From Hyparrhenia diplandra (taxonomy: Eukaryota > Streptophyta > Magnoliopsida > Poales > Poaceae): a stretch of 64,000 nucleotides of DNA. Numbering within the stretch: the first letter of the stretch is position 1; each line of letters opens with the position of its first letter. The stretch spans positions 496,001-560,000 of the forward strand of contig JADLZK010007359.1 of NCBI GenBank assembly GCA_015847255.1. The letters run 5' to 3'. Made by a program: the position numbers and the translations under genes. Under the pieces are notes generated by a model. The model worked only from the letters and a program-made list of their open reading frames with translations. It made no database searches and was not told the DNA's origin. Positions 1-11,229 of the stretch are shown here, piece by piece.

Positions 1-603
1 GTTAGCAGGTACATGGAAGCACCAAGTCAAGCTCATTGGGGAGTCGTGGAAGCGGATATTGAGGTATCTGAAAGGTACCAAAGATTATGGCTGCTGGTAT
101 GGGAGAAACACTGATCAAAACCCCTCTTGCTTGGGTATAGTGACAGTGATTTTGTTGGAGATGTTGTTGATAGAAAAAGCACCACAGGCATTGTTTACTT
201 TCTAAGTGGCAATGTGGTTACTTGGCGTCACGTAAAACAGAAAACTGTTACTCTCTCTTCTTGTGAAGCTGAGTATGTAGCAGCAGCAGCAGCAGCGTGC
301 CAGGGAGTGTTGCTAAGCCGACTTGTTGGTGATCTGTTGGGAACAAAGGAGGCGCCAGTCAAATTGCTTATGGACAACATGTCTGCTATTGCCTTGAGTA
401 AAAATCCGGTGCATCATGATAGAAGTAAGCACATCGATACGAAGTTCCATTTTATTCGTGAATGCATTGAGCAGGGAAAGGTTGAGGTGGAACACATTGG
501 CACTGTGGATCAGTTGGCTGATATCTTCACCAAGGCCCTGGGAAAGGCAAGGTTTGTCCAGCTGCGAGAAGCAATTGGCGTCGTCAAGGTGCAGTCGGTT
601 TAG
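1..603 (+). pseudogene. Ty1/copia pol 3' end (RNase H), decayed
   Basis: This is the C-terminal part of a Ty1/copia polyprotein; the rest lies left of the window. From about 127 the frame runs open to the stop at 601-603 and shows copia RNase H hallmarks: a YSDSDF motif, RKSTTG, then TLSSCEAEY, and the late HIDTKFHFIRE and ADIFTKAL motifs. Upstream, recognisable pol sequence (SRYMEAPSQ, then RYLKGTKDYG in another frame) shows at least two frameshifts before position 127, so the copy is not intact. A purine-rich tract (AGGGGGTGAA, 602-611) sits just before the LTR, where the polypurine tract is expected. Family assignment is firm; lineage within copia is not determined. Confidence 0.9.
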
Positions 604-612
604 GGGGTGAAT

Positions 613-1019
613 TGTTAGCTAAACCTTAGCACTAGTTAGTTAGATATCTTTGTTCAGCTAAGATCATAGAGTCAGGTTGGTTAGTAGATGTGCAAGGGCG
701 GTGGCGTGCTCGACCTTGACACAATCTTGATAGTCGGTCTGTCAGGCGCGCCACGATCTGCGCTGCGACGCGTTGTGTTCACGTCACGGAAGAATGATGT
801 GGCATACGGTGTATATCGTGGGCGCGGGGATACGCGGAGGTTTGTTCCGTGATCTCCTTATGTACCCCTATAAATATAAAGAAGTTAGACCGTGAAAGTC
901 CGCGACAATTGGCGGCAACAAATCTCTAGTCTCGTGTGCTCTACATCTATCTCGCCGCGGTCACCACCGCGACGTCTTCGGCGCGTTCTAGCGTGTGCGG
1001 GGGCATCGCCGCTCTAACA
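613..1019 (+). repeat. 3' LTR of the Ty1/copia element
   Basis: The segment begins TGTTAG directly after the purine tract and ends CTAACA, giving perfect 6-bp terminal inverted repeats and the TG...CA rule. It holds a TATA-like CTATAAATATAAA stretch near 869-881, as expected for an LTR promoter. The partner LTR is outside the window, so age and target duplication cannot be read; the candidate right target duplication is CAAAC at 1020-1024. Confidence 0.85.
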
Positions 1020-1835
1020 CAAACGAGAGGAGATCCTCTTCGGGCGTTGGCGTTGGCCTCTATCCAAGGAGGTGAAGAGCTTTGTCTTTCTCGGCAACCT
1101 CGCAAACTTTGCCTACTCTAACGACAACGCTACCATCTTCGATGGGTTAATGTTCCTCACCTTGTAGCCATCTGCAGTGGTTGCCTCTCGCCAACTTCTC
1201 TTCTCCCATGACGATGAACCCACACCTCTTCAAGCAGCTCGTTCCCAACCTCATCGGCACCGGCACCGCACCGCACCCGGCACACAAGTGGTTGCCCCTC
1301 TCTAGCATCCGAGCCATGTAGGAGCTTATAAGCCGAGGGTTCTTGCCATGGCCATACGAGCGCTTCCCGAACTTCGGTGAAGGCAATCCTTTGCACTAGC
1401 TTGGTAGCGCAGAGGATCCAAAGGATGCCGAACACCGCCTTCCCGACCGGTGCTTCCGATGTTGAAGAAGACCAGATTTCCCGACCAAATGACACGCCCG
1501 CACGCTGGATGGTGCCCGAAAGTAACCCCGCATGTGGATCTCGTCCACCTTCTTTGGCGCAGGAGCTCCACCGGAAGCATCCATGCTAGGATCATCCGGC
1601 CCTCGGCGAGAGGTCGCCGGCCAGATCAATAAGACGTGTAGCGGGGCCCGGACCCGGTGTTCTTGGCCTCGGAGAAGAGGTAGGACATGACAGGGAGGAA
1701 GACGGAGAGCAACGAGGAGAGGAAGAGCCGGACTTTGGGGTTTAGAATGGTGCTCACGTCGGAGATGCCGCTGAAGAGGTTGAGGTTGAAGAAGAGGCCG
1801 GTGAGGACGAACATGATGACAGAGGAAGACACCAT
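1020..1835 (-). pseudogene. DUF4220-type membrane protein gene fragment
   Basis: Read on the minus strand from an ATG at 1835, the start (MVSSSVIMFVLTGLFFNLN, then a SGISDVSTILNPKVRLFLSS segment ending in YLFSEAKN) matches the N-terminal region I associate with grass DUF4220/DUF594 membrane proteins. Further family-like pieces follow in different frames: ILAWMLPVELLRQ, VWSGNLVFFN, KAVFGILWILCATKLVQR, then GKRSYGHGKNPRLISSYM and VMGEEKL. At least three frame changes occur between about 1630 and 1340. The gene stops being recognisable at about 1150 and is cut by the copia LTR ending at 1019. No function is established for this family. The call rests on remembered family pattern, not a search. 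Confidence 0.6.
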
Positions 1836-2550
1836 GGTGGACTGATTGCTCTTGTTATGTCAGGTTGCGGATGTATGAGGACATGTACAGTGGGCAAGGA
1901 TTTGTGTGGTTGAAGAACGCCATCGTCGTTCTAGATTATGATGATGTGATGATGACAAAGCTCGAGTCTATTTGGTTGAGTGTCATGCATCAGTTTATAC
2001 ATGCTGCTAGCAAACTCATATCGATCGTCGACCGAGAACAATGGCGTAGGGGGGCAACCCTGCCTGCCCCCCTTTGGCCTCGTGGGCATGTCATCCTGGG
2101 CCCTATCTCGACACGTGACAGTTAAATATATTTTTTTGAGAATGTGACAGTTAAATATTTGGTTATATTTTAAAACCTTTTCTCGATGCGCCTTTACTCT
2201 ATCTATTAATGGTATAAACTTCAAACGACTTAGAGCTACTGTCATCTTTATTTCCTTTTCTGATACTATATCTTGTGAGTATGCAATTTTAGTTGATGCC
2301 AAATCAACTAGTCTTTGATTTCATCTTGGTGAGCTCTATTGCCGATAAAAATCAGTTTTTAAGGCCTTATTTACCCAGTTCCTTATCTCTGATCTTATTA
2401 TAGATAAAAATTTGAGCTCTATTGTGGACCTTTAGTTTTTTGTCCCCATCCGCTACTGTCATTTTTTCCCCCATCTTTTGATGTCCACTACAAAAATCAC
2501 TTGCTTCGAGGAATACAGACAAAATCTTTAAATAACGGTCGAAGTACAGA
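1836..2550. other. Spacer without recognisable gene
   Basis: AT-rich sequence follows the DUF4220 fragment. A minus-strand open frame of 123 codons (1931-2302) resembles nothing I recognise and has no supporting context. I see no transposon termini here. Confidence 0.4.
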
Positions 2551-2665
2551 AAACCTTCAATAGTTTACTTGAATCAACGCATCCATATGATGCATATGCA
2601 TGCGTACATATATATATATACTACTACTATATAAGCTAGCTACAGAGATGAACTGAATGATGAAA

Positions 2666-3346
2666 TCAAATGAAATGAATTCCCCGCACGTCCCTGCAAA
2701 ACACGTCGTCGTCAGGAAGGTACTTCTGGTAATGCAGGATGACGAGCGGCCAGCAGTAATAGGTGACTCGGCGACTGGTATTATACCCACCAGTGTCGGT
2801 GAGAAGCATGGCATCCATCCGCATGGTCACGCCGCTCATGCTGGCGCTCTCGTCGTTGTACAGCAAGACGAAGAATTTAGGGTCCATTTTTCTACGTCTT
2901 ATGTGCAACCTCATCGCTCTACCCTCTCCCTGCGAATGCACGACTATGTCGCGCTGAAGGAAGTAGACGATGCTGTCGTAGGCTGGATCTGACGACGACG
3001 CCGGAGTGTCGTTGTCGAAGAGGTAGGCGGTAACGTTAACGTAGTAAATGTAGGCGCACCTTCTGGGGTTGTTTATCTGGAGATTGAGGTCGAAGTGAAG
3101 CATGGGATCAAGAGGATCCGACGAGTTACAAGTTACCAAGATGGAGCCCTGGACGACGGAGACATAGAGGGAGTCGGGGAAGAGAACCACCTTGGTGGCC
3201 TTGACAACAACGATGAGGATAAGCACAGTCACCATGGACGCCGCTGCGTACCGTACCGCATCTAGACACCGCAATGGATGTCCTTCTTCCTTGCCCTCGC
3301 CGCCACCGAGCGCCATACGAGGCCAACGGCCGGCCGGCGGCGTCAC
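2666..3346 (-). CDS. LEA_2 / NHL-like single-pass membrane protein, copy 1
   Basis: Single-exon gene. A short basic N-terminus containing LRCLDAVRYAA is followed by one hydrophobic segment (about residues 34-54, SMVTVLILIVVVKATKVVL) and a C-terminal beta-rich region with the LEA_2-like order: FPDSLYVSV, then a conserved hydrophobic pattern through VNVTAYLFD, then a VTMRMDAMLL stretch and VTYYCWPLVI. This architecture is typical of NDR1/HIN1-like (NHL) proteins, which are membrane-anchored with an outward LEA_2 domain; roles of characterised members are in defence and stress. The first ATG is at 3346, but an internal ATG at 3316 (MALGGGEGKEE) fits the starts of the paralogues better. It is the most divergent copy of the local family and the only one left of the duplicated blocks. 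Function here is inferred from the family. Confidence 0.7.
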   Translation of the reverse strand: MTPPAGRWPRMALGGGEGKEEGHPLRCLDAVRYAAASMVTVLILIVVVKATKVVLFPDSLYVSVVQGSILVTCNSSDPLDPMLHFDLNLQINNPRRCAYIYYVNVTAYLFDNDTPASSSDPAYDSIVYFLQRDIVVHSQGEGRAMRLHIRRRKMDPKFFVLLYNDESASMSGVTMRMDAMLLTDTGGYNTSRRVTYYCWPLVILHYQKYLPDDDVFCRDVRGIHFI

Positions 3347-3875
3347 TGAATATCTGTCTTCGGCTAGCTAGGTGGATGTGTGTGGTTGTATAACCTCGAC
3401 CTAGTGCTCACCTCCACTTTACATTCGACGGGTAAGCAGGTAATGGATATAAATACTAGGATATATGTTGCTAGGCTGAGTTAGTTCGACTTTTTTTTCG
3501 AGTCCGTTTGGTTCAAAAAAGTGAATCCAAAAATATTATAGTACCCGTCACATCAAATTGATTGACATATGCATGGAGCACTAAATGTAGATAAAAAAAA
3601 CTAATTACACAGTTTGACGGAAAGCACGAGATAAATTTTTTTTTGAGTCTAGCTAGTCTATGGTGGGACAAAAGTTACCATACAAACGAAAAGTGCAACA
3701 AGAGCCGAATCGATCGGCTACCTATTTATTAGATGCCTAGCTCCTCCCGCAAACCTATTTCAAGTGGTAGTACGGTAATTAAGAGCAAGTAGAAGCATAA
3801 TAGTGTAGACGGTAAGCCGACTAAATGCTGATGTGGGTAAGCCGCCTAAATGCTGATGTGAAGGATACAAGAAGG
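3347..3875. other. Spacer with decayed MITE-like sequence
   Basis: About 3500-3720 shows the same internal layout as the Tourist-like MITE at 11,230 (GTTTGGTT near the start, a TAATTACACAGTTTGACGG-type centre, GTGGGACAAAAGTTACCA near the end) but the termini are too decayed to define. Nothing else is supported. Confidence 0.35.
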
Positions 3876-3879
3876 AGAG

Positions 3880-4165
3880 AAACCGTGAGCAAAATACCGG
3901 GCACACGGCAAAGGCCGCTCTTTGCCGTGAGTGCTCACGGCAAAGACCACACTCTCGGCACACATCCTTTGCCGTGAGGCAGTGCTTCTCGGCAAAGGCC
4001 CATGGCGTGTGGCAGTTCGTCCTCCGTCCCCCTTTCCCGAGATCACGCCGTCCAGCTCACGGCAAAGCTTTTTTGCCGTATGCCTTCTTTGTCGTGAGTT
4101 TCCAACAACTCTAGGCAAAGGACACTCACCCCCCCAACACCCACCGCCCCCGGTCTCACAGCAAG
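3880..4165. repeat. CACTA subterminal-repeat fragment (ACGGCAAAG type)
   Basis: Repeated, inversely oriented copies of the motif ACGGCAAAG / CTTTGCCGTGAG occur about every 20-40 bp. Dense short motifs in both orientations are typical of CACTA subterminal regions. No CACTA terminus or target duplication is visible, so this is a fragment. Related TCGGCAAAG motifs recur at 49.8-50.2 kb and 60.3-60.65 kb. Confidence 0.6.
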
Positions 4166-4734
4166 TATAATATAGCGCATTCTGGCATTCATTTTTTAAA
4201 AAAAAAATATAAGGCATTATACGAGACAGAAACCAGCTTTGCGTTAAGTACCTTTCACTTATCAAACAATCCCCACTAATATTTTCCAATGATAATGTCT
4301 TATTAGGAAATAAAGTGAGGGTACATACGTCTTTATGTTCTCTCATAATATGTCCTAAAATTTCTAGAGTGCATCATATTACATAATATAATAGAGGGAC
4401 TACGCTCGAGCTGCTTTCAATGGAACTACTCCGCCATCTGTCTAAAAAAACATGCAATTCTATGACAGTATCATGTTTTATTGTGACATGTTGGACCAAT
4501 TATAAATGAAGAACTATAAACATTTGTAACATCAAATAAATATCATTAGATCAAATGTGAAATATAATTTCATAATAAATTAATTTAGAGTTATAAATAT
4601 AAAAAACATGCATGCATGTAATTGCTGCTGCACGGCGCCATGCATGCAGTATACGTACGTTCTCCTGTAGCCCTATCACAGCTCATAAAACAGGATATGA
4701 ATGAGATGGGCAGATCTGCAGTGCACACACCAGG
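4166..4734. other. AT-rich spacer, no gene seen
   Basis: AT-rich sequence with no convincing open frame, splice pattern or transposon termini. Confidence 0.4.
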
Positions 4735-4990
4735 GTCCAGTTCCTCCTCGGCCTGTACTCTGCCGGCCAATTGTGCAATTCATTGCAGCTCAGGCTTTTG
4801 CCGTGCCGGGGGCCTCATGAACCATGCACAAGCATGCATGTGAGGTGTCTGAGCGCCTGTGTGAGGCCGAGCAGGCCGATGACGACGATGACCGCGGTGT
4901 GTCAAGCCGCGGACGATCGAGGCTGAGCAGGTCTGACGTCGGCTGCAGTCATCGTCATCAGCGGTACGGTCCGACTAGCAGGCGGGCTAC
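4735..4990. repeat. Partial copy of the block upstream of LEA_2
   Basis: The stretch from GCCAATTGTGCAATTCATTG through GAGGTGTCTGAG, GAGCAGGCCGA and GGTACGGTCC closely matches 53,970-54,215. Its presence beside LEA_2 copy 1 indicates that this copy belongs to the same tandemly duplicated unit. It is non-coding as far as I can see. Confidence 0.65.
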
Positions 4991-5182
4991 CTGAAAGATG
5001 GTTAGCCATTTTCTAATGGGCGCTTAGTTGTTACATAAGTTGTGTTTTAAGAGAATTTTAAGATGTTGCTTTTGTAGAGCGTGGTTAAATGAATAGCTTA
5101 TAGAAAGGCTGGGAAAAAAATCATTTTTCTACAAAACCAACAGTATGTGTGCTTTACCCCATCAATATTTTTTACTCATATA

Positions 5183-5435
5183 CTCCCTCCCATACTAGTA
5201 ATTCAAGTTGTTTAGACAGCGACACAATCTTCAAATCATAATTTGGACTTTGGTTTTTATAAAAATATTGTGAAGTGATATATGTGTATTTTTATTAAAC
5301 TAGTTTTGAAGACAAATCTATTCATATGGTTTTTCATATTTTCAAGCTCAACAAATTAAAATTTATTTGTGATATATGTTCCCAATGTTTGAGCTAGCCT
5401 TGTCGAAAATGACTTGAATTACCATGCGGAGGAAG
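5183..5435. mobile_element. Stowaway-like MITE (Tc1/mariner type)
   Basis: Imperfect terminal inverted repeats: the left end starts CTCCCTCCCATACTAGTAAT after TA, and the right end reads ACTTGAATTACCATGCGGAGG, complementary to it. The interior is AT-rich and non-coding. The right TA is decayed. Confidence 0.65.
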
Positions 5436-5539
5436 CATTTTTATACACTACTATATATATGCATTCTTTTTAGATAAGGCATAATATTGGTAGGGTTATA
5501 GGGGTTTTTTTTGACACGAAGGTTATAGGTAGATGTGAT

Positions 5540-6565
5540 GGTGGTTTGGTCCAAGGCCCAAGCTGAGGTTGACTCGGCCGAAAGAAATGACGAAGGAGCG
5601 ATAACTAATCTATAGACCATAGGCCAGTCCCAACGACGAGGAAGATTTAAGCCCAGTGAGCTTTCATTGTTTTGCATGAACTAATTTTGAAGTGAAATTC
5701 TATCCAATATTTTAGGTTTTGCACCATCTGAAATGGGTCCTGCCTCCATTTAGACCAAGAACAGGACGCGAAATTTAGTTAGCACATGGAATTCGTGAAT
5801 TCTAACTGGCGACCCGGCCGTCGCGCTGAGTATGCCAACTCGTCCCAGACCGGCCCCAACGTACGCCATACACTATCACACACCATCGAACACGACAACG
5901 ACCTGATGCAAACCTCGCAAGTCGTCGTCGTCGCTACACGTACGTATTACGTACGTACGTACGTACTACTACAAACTAAAGCTCTGATCGACTGATCCCC
6001 TGGTCGAACTGGGGCCTGCCGCCTTGACGCCTTCTGCGGCTCTGCTCCTCCGAGACGTCTCCAAGGACCAAGCCTGACCTCCAAGTCTCCAAGGACCAAG
6101 CCTGAGGCTGAGAGACCTGCCAGCGGGAACATGCATAGCATGCATTTGCCTCCCAGTGTCATCACATCTCTGTGTATCATCATGTGTAATTTATTACGTA
6201 TAGTAAGTACTGTACTATTTATTCATCGAGGCGCTTTGTACTCCCTGGTAATAATCTTGTTGAGTTGGAGACTGGAGCACCTCAATTCCTCAAACATGTT
6301 CCAAGCTGTGTTTGAGTCAGCCTAAAGAAATGCCGTAAGTGCAAAAACTGAAGAGAGATGGGCCAGGCCCAACGTAGACAAGGGATTTGGGCCCAAAGGA
6401 AGCATGTTGGCGCACTGAACTGAACGCATGCTATTAGCTTGCTCCATCGTCTGAAATGGAGGCCGGAAACTATCCAGCACTGCCATTTAGGCCAGAACTG
6501 AATGCAAAGTTTAGTTAGCATATGCGTGCATGTGTTCATCTCCATCCATGTTGTGTGCTTCCTGC
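5540..6565. repeat. Imperfect direct repeat pair in a spacer
   Basis: Sequence around 5725-5787 (CTGAAATGGGTCC ... AAATTTAGTTAGCACATG) recurs in diverged form at 6450-6522 (CTGAAATGGAGGCC ... AAGTTTAGTTAGCATATG). A smaller tandem duplication (CTCCAAGGACCAAGCCTGA twice) lies at 6058-6105, and an ACGT-repeat tract near 5937-5966. No gene is supported. Confidence 0.4.
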
Positions 6566-6740
6566 ATTCCAAATTATAAGGTATTTGACTTTTAAACCTA
6601 AAATTTAACTACTTGTGTTATTCAAAATATTTATGCAGATATAGTAAAATTTAAGTCATTAAAAACATTTATTAATAAAGTGAGCCACAACAAAAAGATG
6701 TGATATTTTATACATTGTTTTAAATAAGATAAATGATCAA
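6565..6740. mobile_element. MITE-like AT-rich element
   Basis: Starts with CATTCCAAATTATAAGG and contains AAGTGAGCCACAACAAAAAGA-type sequence that recurs at about 25,310-25,510. That recurrence and the AT-rich non-coding interior suggest a mariner-like MITE. Termini are not well defined. Confidence 0.4.
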
Positions 6741-6999
6741 ACTTAGGTTAAAAAAATTAAACGTATTGAATGGGTTTAGTACTATCAACGACAGAACACG
6801 ACAATGCATGCAAGTCGACGACCAGCAAGTCTTCTGTACTGCACGTAGTACATGCATGTGCCTCTCTCTGGCGCATGCCATTATTTTCTCCCCAGCGGCC
6901 TCTGGCGCATGCAATAACACCGTCGTCCTTCGGAAACATGCATGGTGTTTCTACGATCCGGCTACCGATAACTCTGTGTTGTGTTTAGAGCCCAAAGTT

Positions 7000-7260
7000 C
7001 CCTCCAAAATTTTCTGCATTCACATCACATTTTATCACATCAAAATATTCAATGCATCAAAAAACGCTTGCCGGCCAGTATAAAATTTAGGTAAATAAAA
7101 AAACTAATTGCATAGTTTAGATGTACAATGCGAGACGATTCTTTTAAGCCTAGTTACGTCATGGTAGGATAATATTTACCACTAACAAACGAAACGTGCT
7201 ACAATGACACGCTACAGCAATTTTCCCCAAAATTTTGGGAGTGTTCAACTGTGCTTGTTG
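7000..7260. mobile_element. Decayed Tourist-like MITE
   Basis: The interior (AATTGCATAGTTTAGATG, CTTTTAAGCCTAGTTACGTC, GATAATATTTACC) matches the layout of the complete MITE at 11,230-12,489 and the copy at 44,686. The termini are eroded and no TAA duplication is evident. Confidence 0.4.
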
Positions 7261-7364
7261 CGTCAGGTCAAGAACAAATGGATTCCTGCATTTCTTCTAA
7301 TGTAAAAATGAATAGATTTCTATGAAATTCAGGTATAACTCATATGAAATTCATGTGTTTTAAA

Positions 7365-8640
7365 TATCCCTAGCCCCCGGATCGGCGGCGCCCTCCCCGG
7401 CTCCGGCCGGCGGTAGCCTAGCTCCCCGGCCCCAAGATCGGCGGCGTCCCCGGCTCGGTCGGCGGCGCCCTCCCCCGGCTCCGACCCGGCGGCGCCACAC
7501 CGGCTCCTGGCGGCGGCGCCCCACCTTCCCCGGCGAAATCCATGGTCCATGGAGGCTACGGTGCTCCATCCCACGAGATCCAAGGAGGCGGCGGCGGGTC
7601 ATCCCACCCGGCGGCTCCCACTCTCACCGGACGGGCCACCGGCGCATGTGGCGCTGGAGGCGAAGTTCGCTTGGGCTTGTGGGCCGGAGGCTGAGGATGC
7701 GGCGTCCCCGACGGCGGCGCGCGTTGATCCCCCTCCACCACCGGTGGCGCGCGGCCGCACCCATCTTCCTCCGGCCTTGGGGCGTCGCCGTCCACGGCAC
7801 GCCGTTCCCCACCGCCCGTCGGGCCGCCGCTGTCCGCGCCGGCTTCCATGGGATGCGGTGCCTCGCGTGGCCCCACCGTCGTCCGGCGCCGCTAGTGTCC
7901 GGGCTGCAGCCGGCGGGAAGACCTGCGTCACGCAGCGCTGCGCCGTCGTCTCCGATCGAGGGGCGGCGTCGTGGGCGTTCCTACCTCGCCCTCTCCGGAT
8001 CCGGCTTTCTCATCTTTGGAGCGGCGTGCGCGTCCTCCATACTACACGGGGCGACGCCCATGGAATTGGTTGGTGTGGGGCCTCGTTCTACGCACGGCGC
8101 CGACTCCCGTTCCACACCGGCGTCTTACTTCTCCAGATCTACGGAGGAGGCAGCGCCCTTTACCCTGGAGGTGACAACGGTATGCCGGAGCTCCCGGCGT
8201 TGGTCCCCTTTACATGTCATCGCCTCCCTTGGCTGCCGGAGATGGTGCTGCCACAACATGCAAGATCATCAGGGGAAAGCTTGCAACGATGACACCTATG
8301 GACGCCATGTTCCTTCCTGAAGGCGTTGCGGAGGTGTTCTTGCATTGCAATGGCAGTCGTTCATCACACATTCTAACAGTGAGCAACGACCTCTCTTTCG
8401 CTGGGGCATATGCTTTTCCAATATATGGTGTCACGATGCACCTCGGTGACCTAGCAACGCATAGAGTCGGCGGATCGAAGACAATCATCAAGGTGGAGGG
8501 GCAACAGTGTGGGCACACGATTTCAAGCGTGGGCCGATTTGCCAGCTGCAGTGGGGGCTGTCTCTATCCAATGAGTTTCTTTCAAGTTCATTTTGGTGCA
8601 CGTTGTTCAAGGCGTGGTGGCTGATTTGAAGACCGCCATG
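7365..8640 (+). other. GC-rich insert with unidentified open frames
   Basis: A sharply GC-rich segment (7370-8290) begins with repeats of a GATCGGCGGCG / CCCCGGCTCCG motif, then continues into moderate-GC sequence to about 8640. Several overlapping frames are open, as expected by chance at such GC. The longest forward one runs 7549-8292; another, 8214-8624, is less GC-rich and has more natural amino-acid content, but I recognise no domain in either. Homology to the other AP block (30.84 kb onward) resumes only at about 8710, so the segment is probably an insertion. It resembles the GC-rich 5' parts of the retroposon-like inserts at 16.7 and 47.2 kb, but no poly-A tail or target duplication is visible. 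Confidence 0.35.
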
Positions 8641-9018
8641 AAGCGACATCGATAACTTTAGCAATGTCCAATAAGTACACATTGCATGCTTCGCCCCTGA
8701 TTGATTCAGGGTATGATGCAGCCAAATTCAACCAAGTTGGCTTCATCAGGAATGCCTCCCATCCCACAAAAGCGATCACAATGAATTCACAACATGGTTC
8801 TGACACTCTCTCCGCGCTTGATGAAATAGAATTTCCATTGCCTAACAATACGTAATACACAAGCTAATAAGGTCCCCTGGCACTAACAGAACATACTCAG
8901 TTTTGTGCATAGAGGCGTGCACAACATGCAAAAGGAACCAAAGCTAAGATTCCTAGTTATCGGTCACAGCGGCGCTCAGCAGGCCGCGCTGCGGAACCCT
9001 ATCCTCCCGCCGCCGACG

Positions 9019-10597
9019 TCATGGAGCACCTGGATCGTCTGCTGCTGCGTTGCCGAGGATCGACGCCGAGCTATCGTCGTCGTTGGACGCAAAGGCGAGG
9101 CAGCCGTTGAACAGGATCCCGGACCGGTCCATCTCCACGACGGCGTGACCATCGAACACCAGCGCGATCCTCGGCAGCTTAGGGTAGCGGACGCCGGTGA
9201 GGTCGTAGCAGGTGTCCAGTTCCTCCTGCGGTGGCGCGACGCGGTACCTCATCCTGTTCCTGAACGCCGCGCGCAGCGCCCCGTACGCCGTCACCGGCAG
9301 GCGGGTGAAGATGGCGCGGGAGTCTATCACCGTCCCCGCCGCGAACACCTCGGGGGGCACGTTCAGCTCCTTCCCGTCGACTCTGATGGCCACCAGAAGC
9401 GCGCGGTACAGCGACGACCCCCGTTCCTGCATCATGGGCGTGTTCACGAACCTGTAGGACGCGCCGATAGGCACGCCGATCTGGAAGAACCCCTTGGTGG
9501 TCTCCGTCGGCGGGAGGCAGTAGGAGAAGGCGTCGCCGTAGGTGGACGACGTCTGGGCCATCAGCGACTGCACGCCGCGGCCGAGCGCCATGATCCCGTC
9601 CGCCTGGGCCTGGCCCTCGAAGCTGCCCTGCTCGGTCTGGCTGCACCCGAACTTGAACCTCTCGATGCGGGCTGAGTTGATGGTGAGCACGTCGGAGCTG
9701 TACGTCCCCGACGTGGTGAACTGGCCCGTTGACAAGTTGCGGGTGACGCTGTACTGGCACTTCCGTTGGCGTCGCAGCCGGCCAAGTAGGAGCCGAGCTG
9801 CTTGCACTCGGAGGAGTTGCAGGAGAAGGCGGAGTATGTGCTCGACCTGGTCGGGTCGTAGTCTTGGCACTGCGCGAAGTTGCAGGGGCACGCACCGCAT
9901 CCACGGCACGTCGCCGCCCGTGTCCAGCACCACCGTCACCGGTGGGCTCGAGCTGCCGTCAGTGGCCGCCGGATGAATGCTGCTACTAGGCTGATATATA
10001 ATGTAGAAATCACAGAAAGTTAAAGAGATCGACCAAATTCACCCACAAAGCAAAGTGCACTACTATTGATTTCGAACCAAGTTCGATTTTACCTCGGAGC
10101 CCGTCTGTGACGTGCCAACCCCGACGTTAATGGCGGCCTGGTGGTGGATCTGGGTTTCCTCGACGGTCACAGGTTCCTTGACGGAGCCCTTGCTCGCGCG
10201 GGCACCACGGGAGCCGGAGGACACCCTGCGGTGGATGTGGTGGACGCGGAGCCGGTCCTGCCGGAGCATGTCGGCCAGCGACGGCTTCGCCCTCGCCGCC
10301 GCAACCGCGGCACTGAACGACGGCGAGCACGGACCGAGAGGACGAAACAGCGGCACCCAGCTGTGGTTGTGGGGCGGCATCACTGTCATTGTGTGCCAAA
10401 CAATGTTAATTTACACTTTGACTTTACACAGTCATATGCATCGCCGCTAGGACGAGGATGAACGTACCCCTGTGTCCGGAGCAGGTGGCATGTGGTTCGA
10501 GCAAGCTCACGTTGGACGTGAGCTCAAGTTGTTCATCAGCTGCACGGGAAGTTGGAGAAGAACCCAACAAGAGCAACAATATTGGCAAAACAACCAT
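9019..10597 (-). pseudogene. Aspartic protease AP-1A (A1, nepenthesin-like), damaged
   Basis: Three exons are inferred. Exon 1 (10,597-10,468) encodes a signal peptide (hydrophobic VLPILLLLLGSS). Intron 1 is GT...CAG, 10,467-10,383. Exon 2 (10,382-10,093) holds the prosegment (PPHNHSWVPLF, LADMLRQDRLR). Intron 2 is 10,092-9,991, and exon 3 (9,990-9,019) carries the catalytic core. The first active-site motif is DTGGDVPW. The second is VIDSRAIFTRLP, where the family normally has DSG. An extra G near 9,886 shifts the frame and a missing base near 9,763 restores it, replacing about 40 residues with unrelated sequence. A 2-bp loss near 9,045 removes the conserved GNVQQQ C-terminus and ends the protein early. 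Normal members are secreted or apoplastic proteases; this copy is probably inactive. The frameshifts could also be sequencing errors. Confidence 0.8.
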
Positions 10598-10699
10598 GGT
10601 TGTGTATCTTGCTAGCTGCTCTCACTATTACTGAATCCTACTTCCAAGTTACCATGTGGTTTCCTCCTTTTCTAAAAACCATGTGGTTTCCTGGCAACG

Positions 10700-10708
10700 T
10701 ATATATAG
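10700..10708 (-). promoter_or_regulatory. TATA box of AP-1A
   Basis: TATATATAC on the minus strand lies about 105 bp upstream of the exon 1 ATG at 10,597, preceded by a CCAAT-like GGCCATTGG. The same arrangement is kept at 32,868 in AP-1B. Confidence 0.55.
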
Positions 10709-10939
10709 GCCAATGGCCACGCAAAGTAGCACAATAGCAAGAAAGATGCCGCAGTCCTCTGCTCTCCTTGCTAAGCACAGATTCGCTAAGACTTGCGAAG
10801 TCTTTTCGTGTTTTTACTTCACTACTTACAAAATAATCTGCAAACATATAAACTACACAAGTTTTTTTCCTTGTAGAATACTAACCATTTTAAATTCATC
10901 TCTTCATTATGTGATGCTCAATTTCTTTCCTAAACTACT

Positions 10940-11228
10940 AAAGTGGTTGTTTTGGCCATAAAGTTTACTTTTGGATTCAAGTTGACCCTAAACTATCAAG
11001 TAGAGCCATTTCAATCCTCAAATTTCATTTAGACTTTTGTTTTGTGTCAGTTTTTTTTTTTTTTACTGAAGTTTTGTGTCAATTCTTACTTCTTATCCTA
11101 GAAGGCACATCATGCTTTCGTGCCTTATTAGCTCCATCATCATTCCTCATCTACACGAATGGCATACCACATTTACTTAGCTCCCGGTCCCTGACAAGGT
11201 CCGCAATCATCTCGCTCAAGGCTGACTA
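10940..11228. repeat. Duplicated spacer between AP-1 and AP-2
   Basis: Sequence from GTGGTTGTTTTGGCCATAAAG to GCTCAAGGCTGACT is nearly identical to 44,430-44,685. It marks the right side of the junction where the other block carries an 11-kb insert. No gene is seen. Confidence 0.7.
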
Positions 11229-11229
11229 A

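Noticed and set aside
1931..2302. 123-codon minus-strand frame
   Set aside because: No recognisable motif, paralogue or splice context. Kept as unexplained spacer.
4622..4843. 73-codon frame upstream of LEA_2 copy 1
   Set aside because: The sequence is part of the non-coding block shared with 53,970-54,215, where the frame is not conserved.
7549..8292. 247-codon forward frame in the GC-rich insert
   Set aside because: Overlapping long frames are open on both strands, as expected from very high GC. No domain is recognised and the composition is low-complexity Pro/Arg/Ala.
10063..10389. Protease start at the internal ATG 10,389 (and the equivalents 14,736, 32,556 and 47,158)
   Set aside because: That ATG lies 7 bp upstream of a CAG acceptor. 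Splicing to the upstream exon gives a signal peptide and the expected family N-terminus, so it is most likely intronic.
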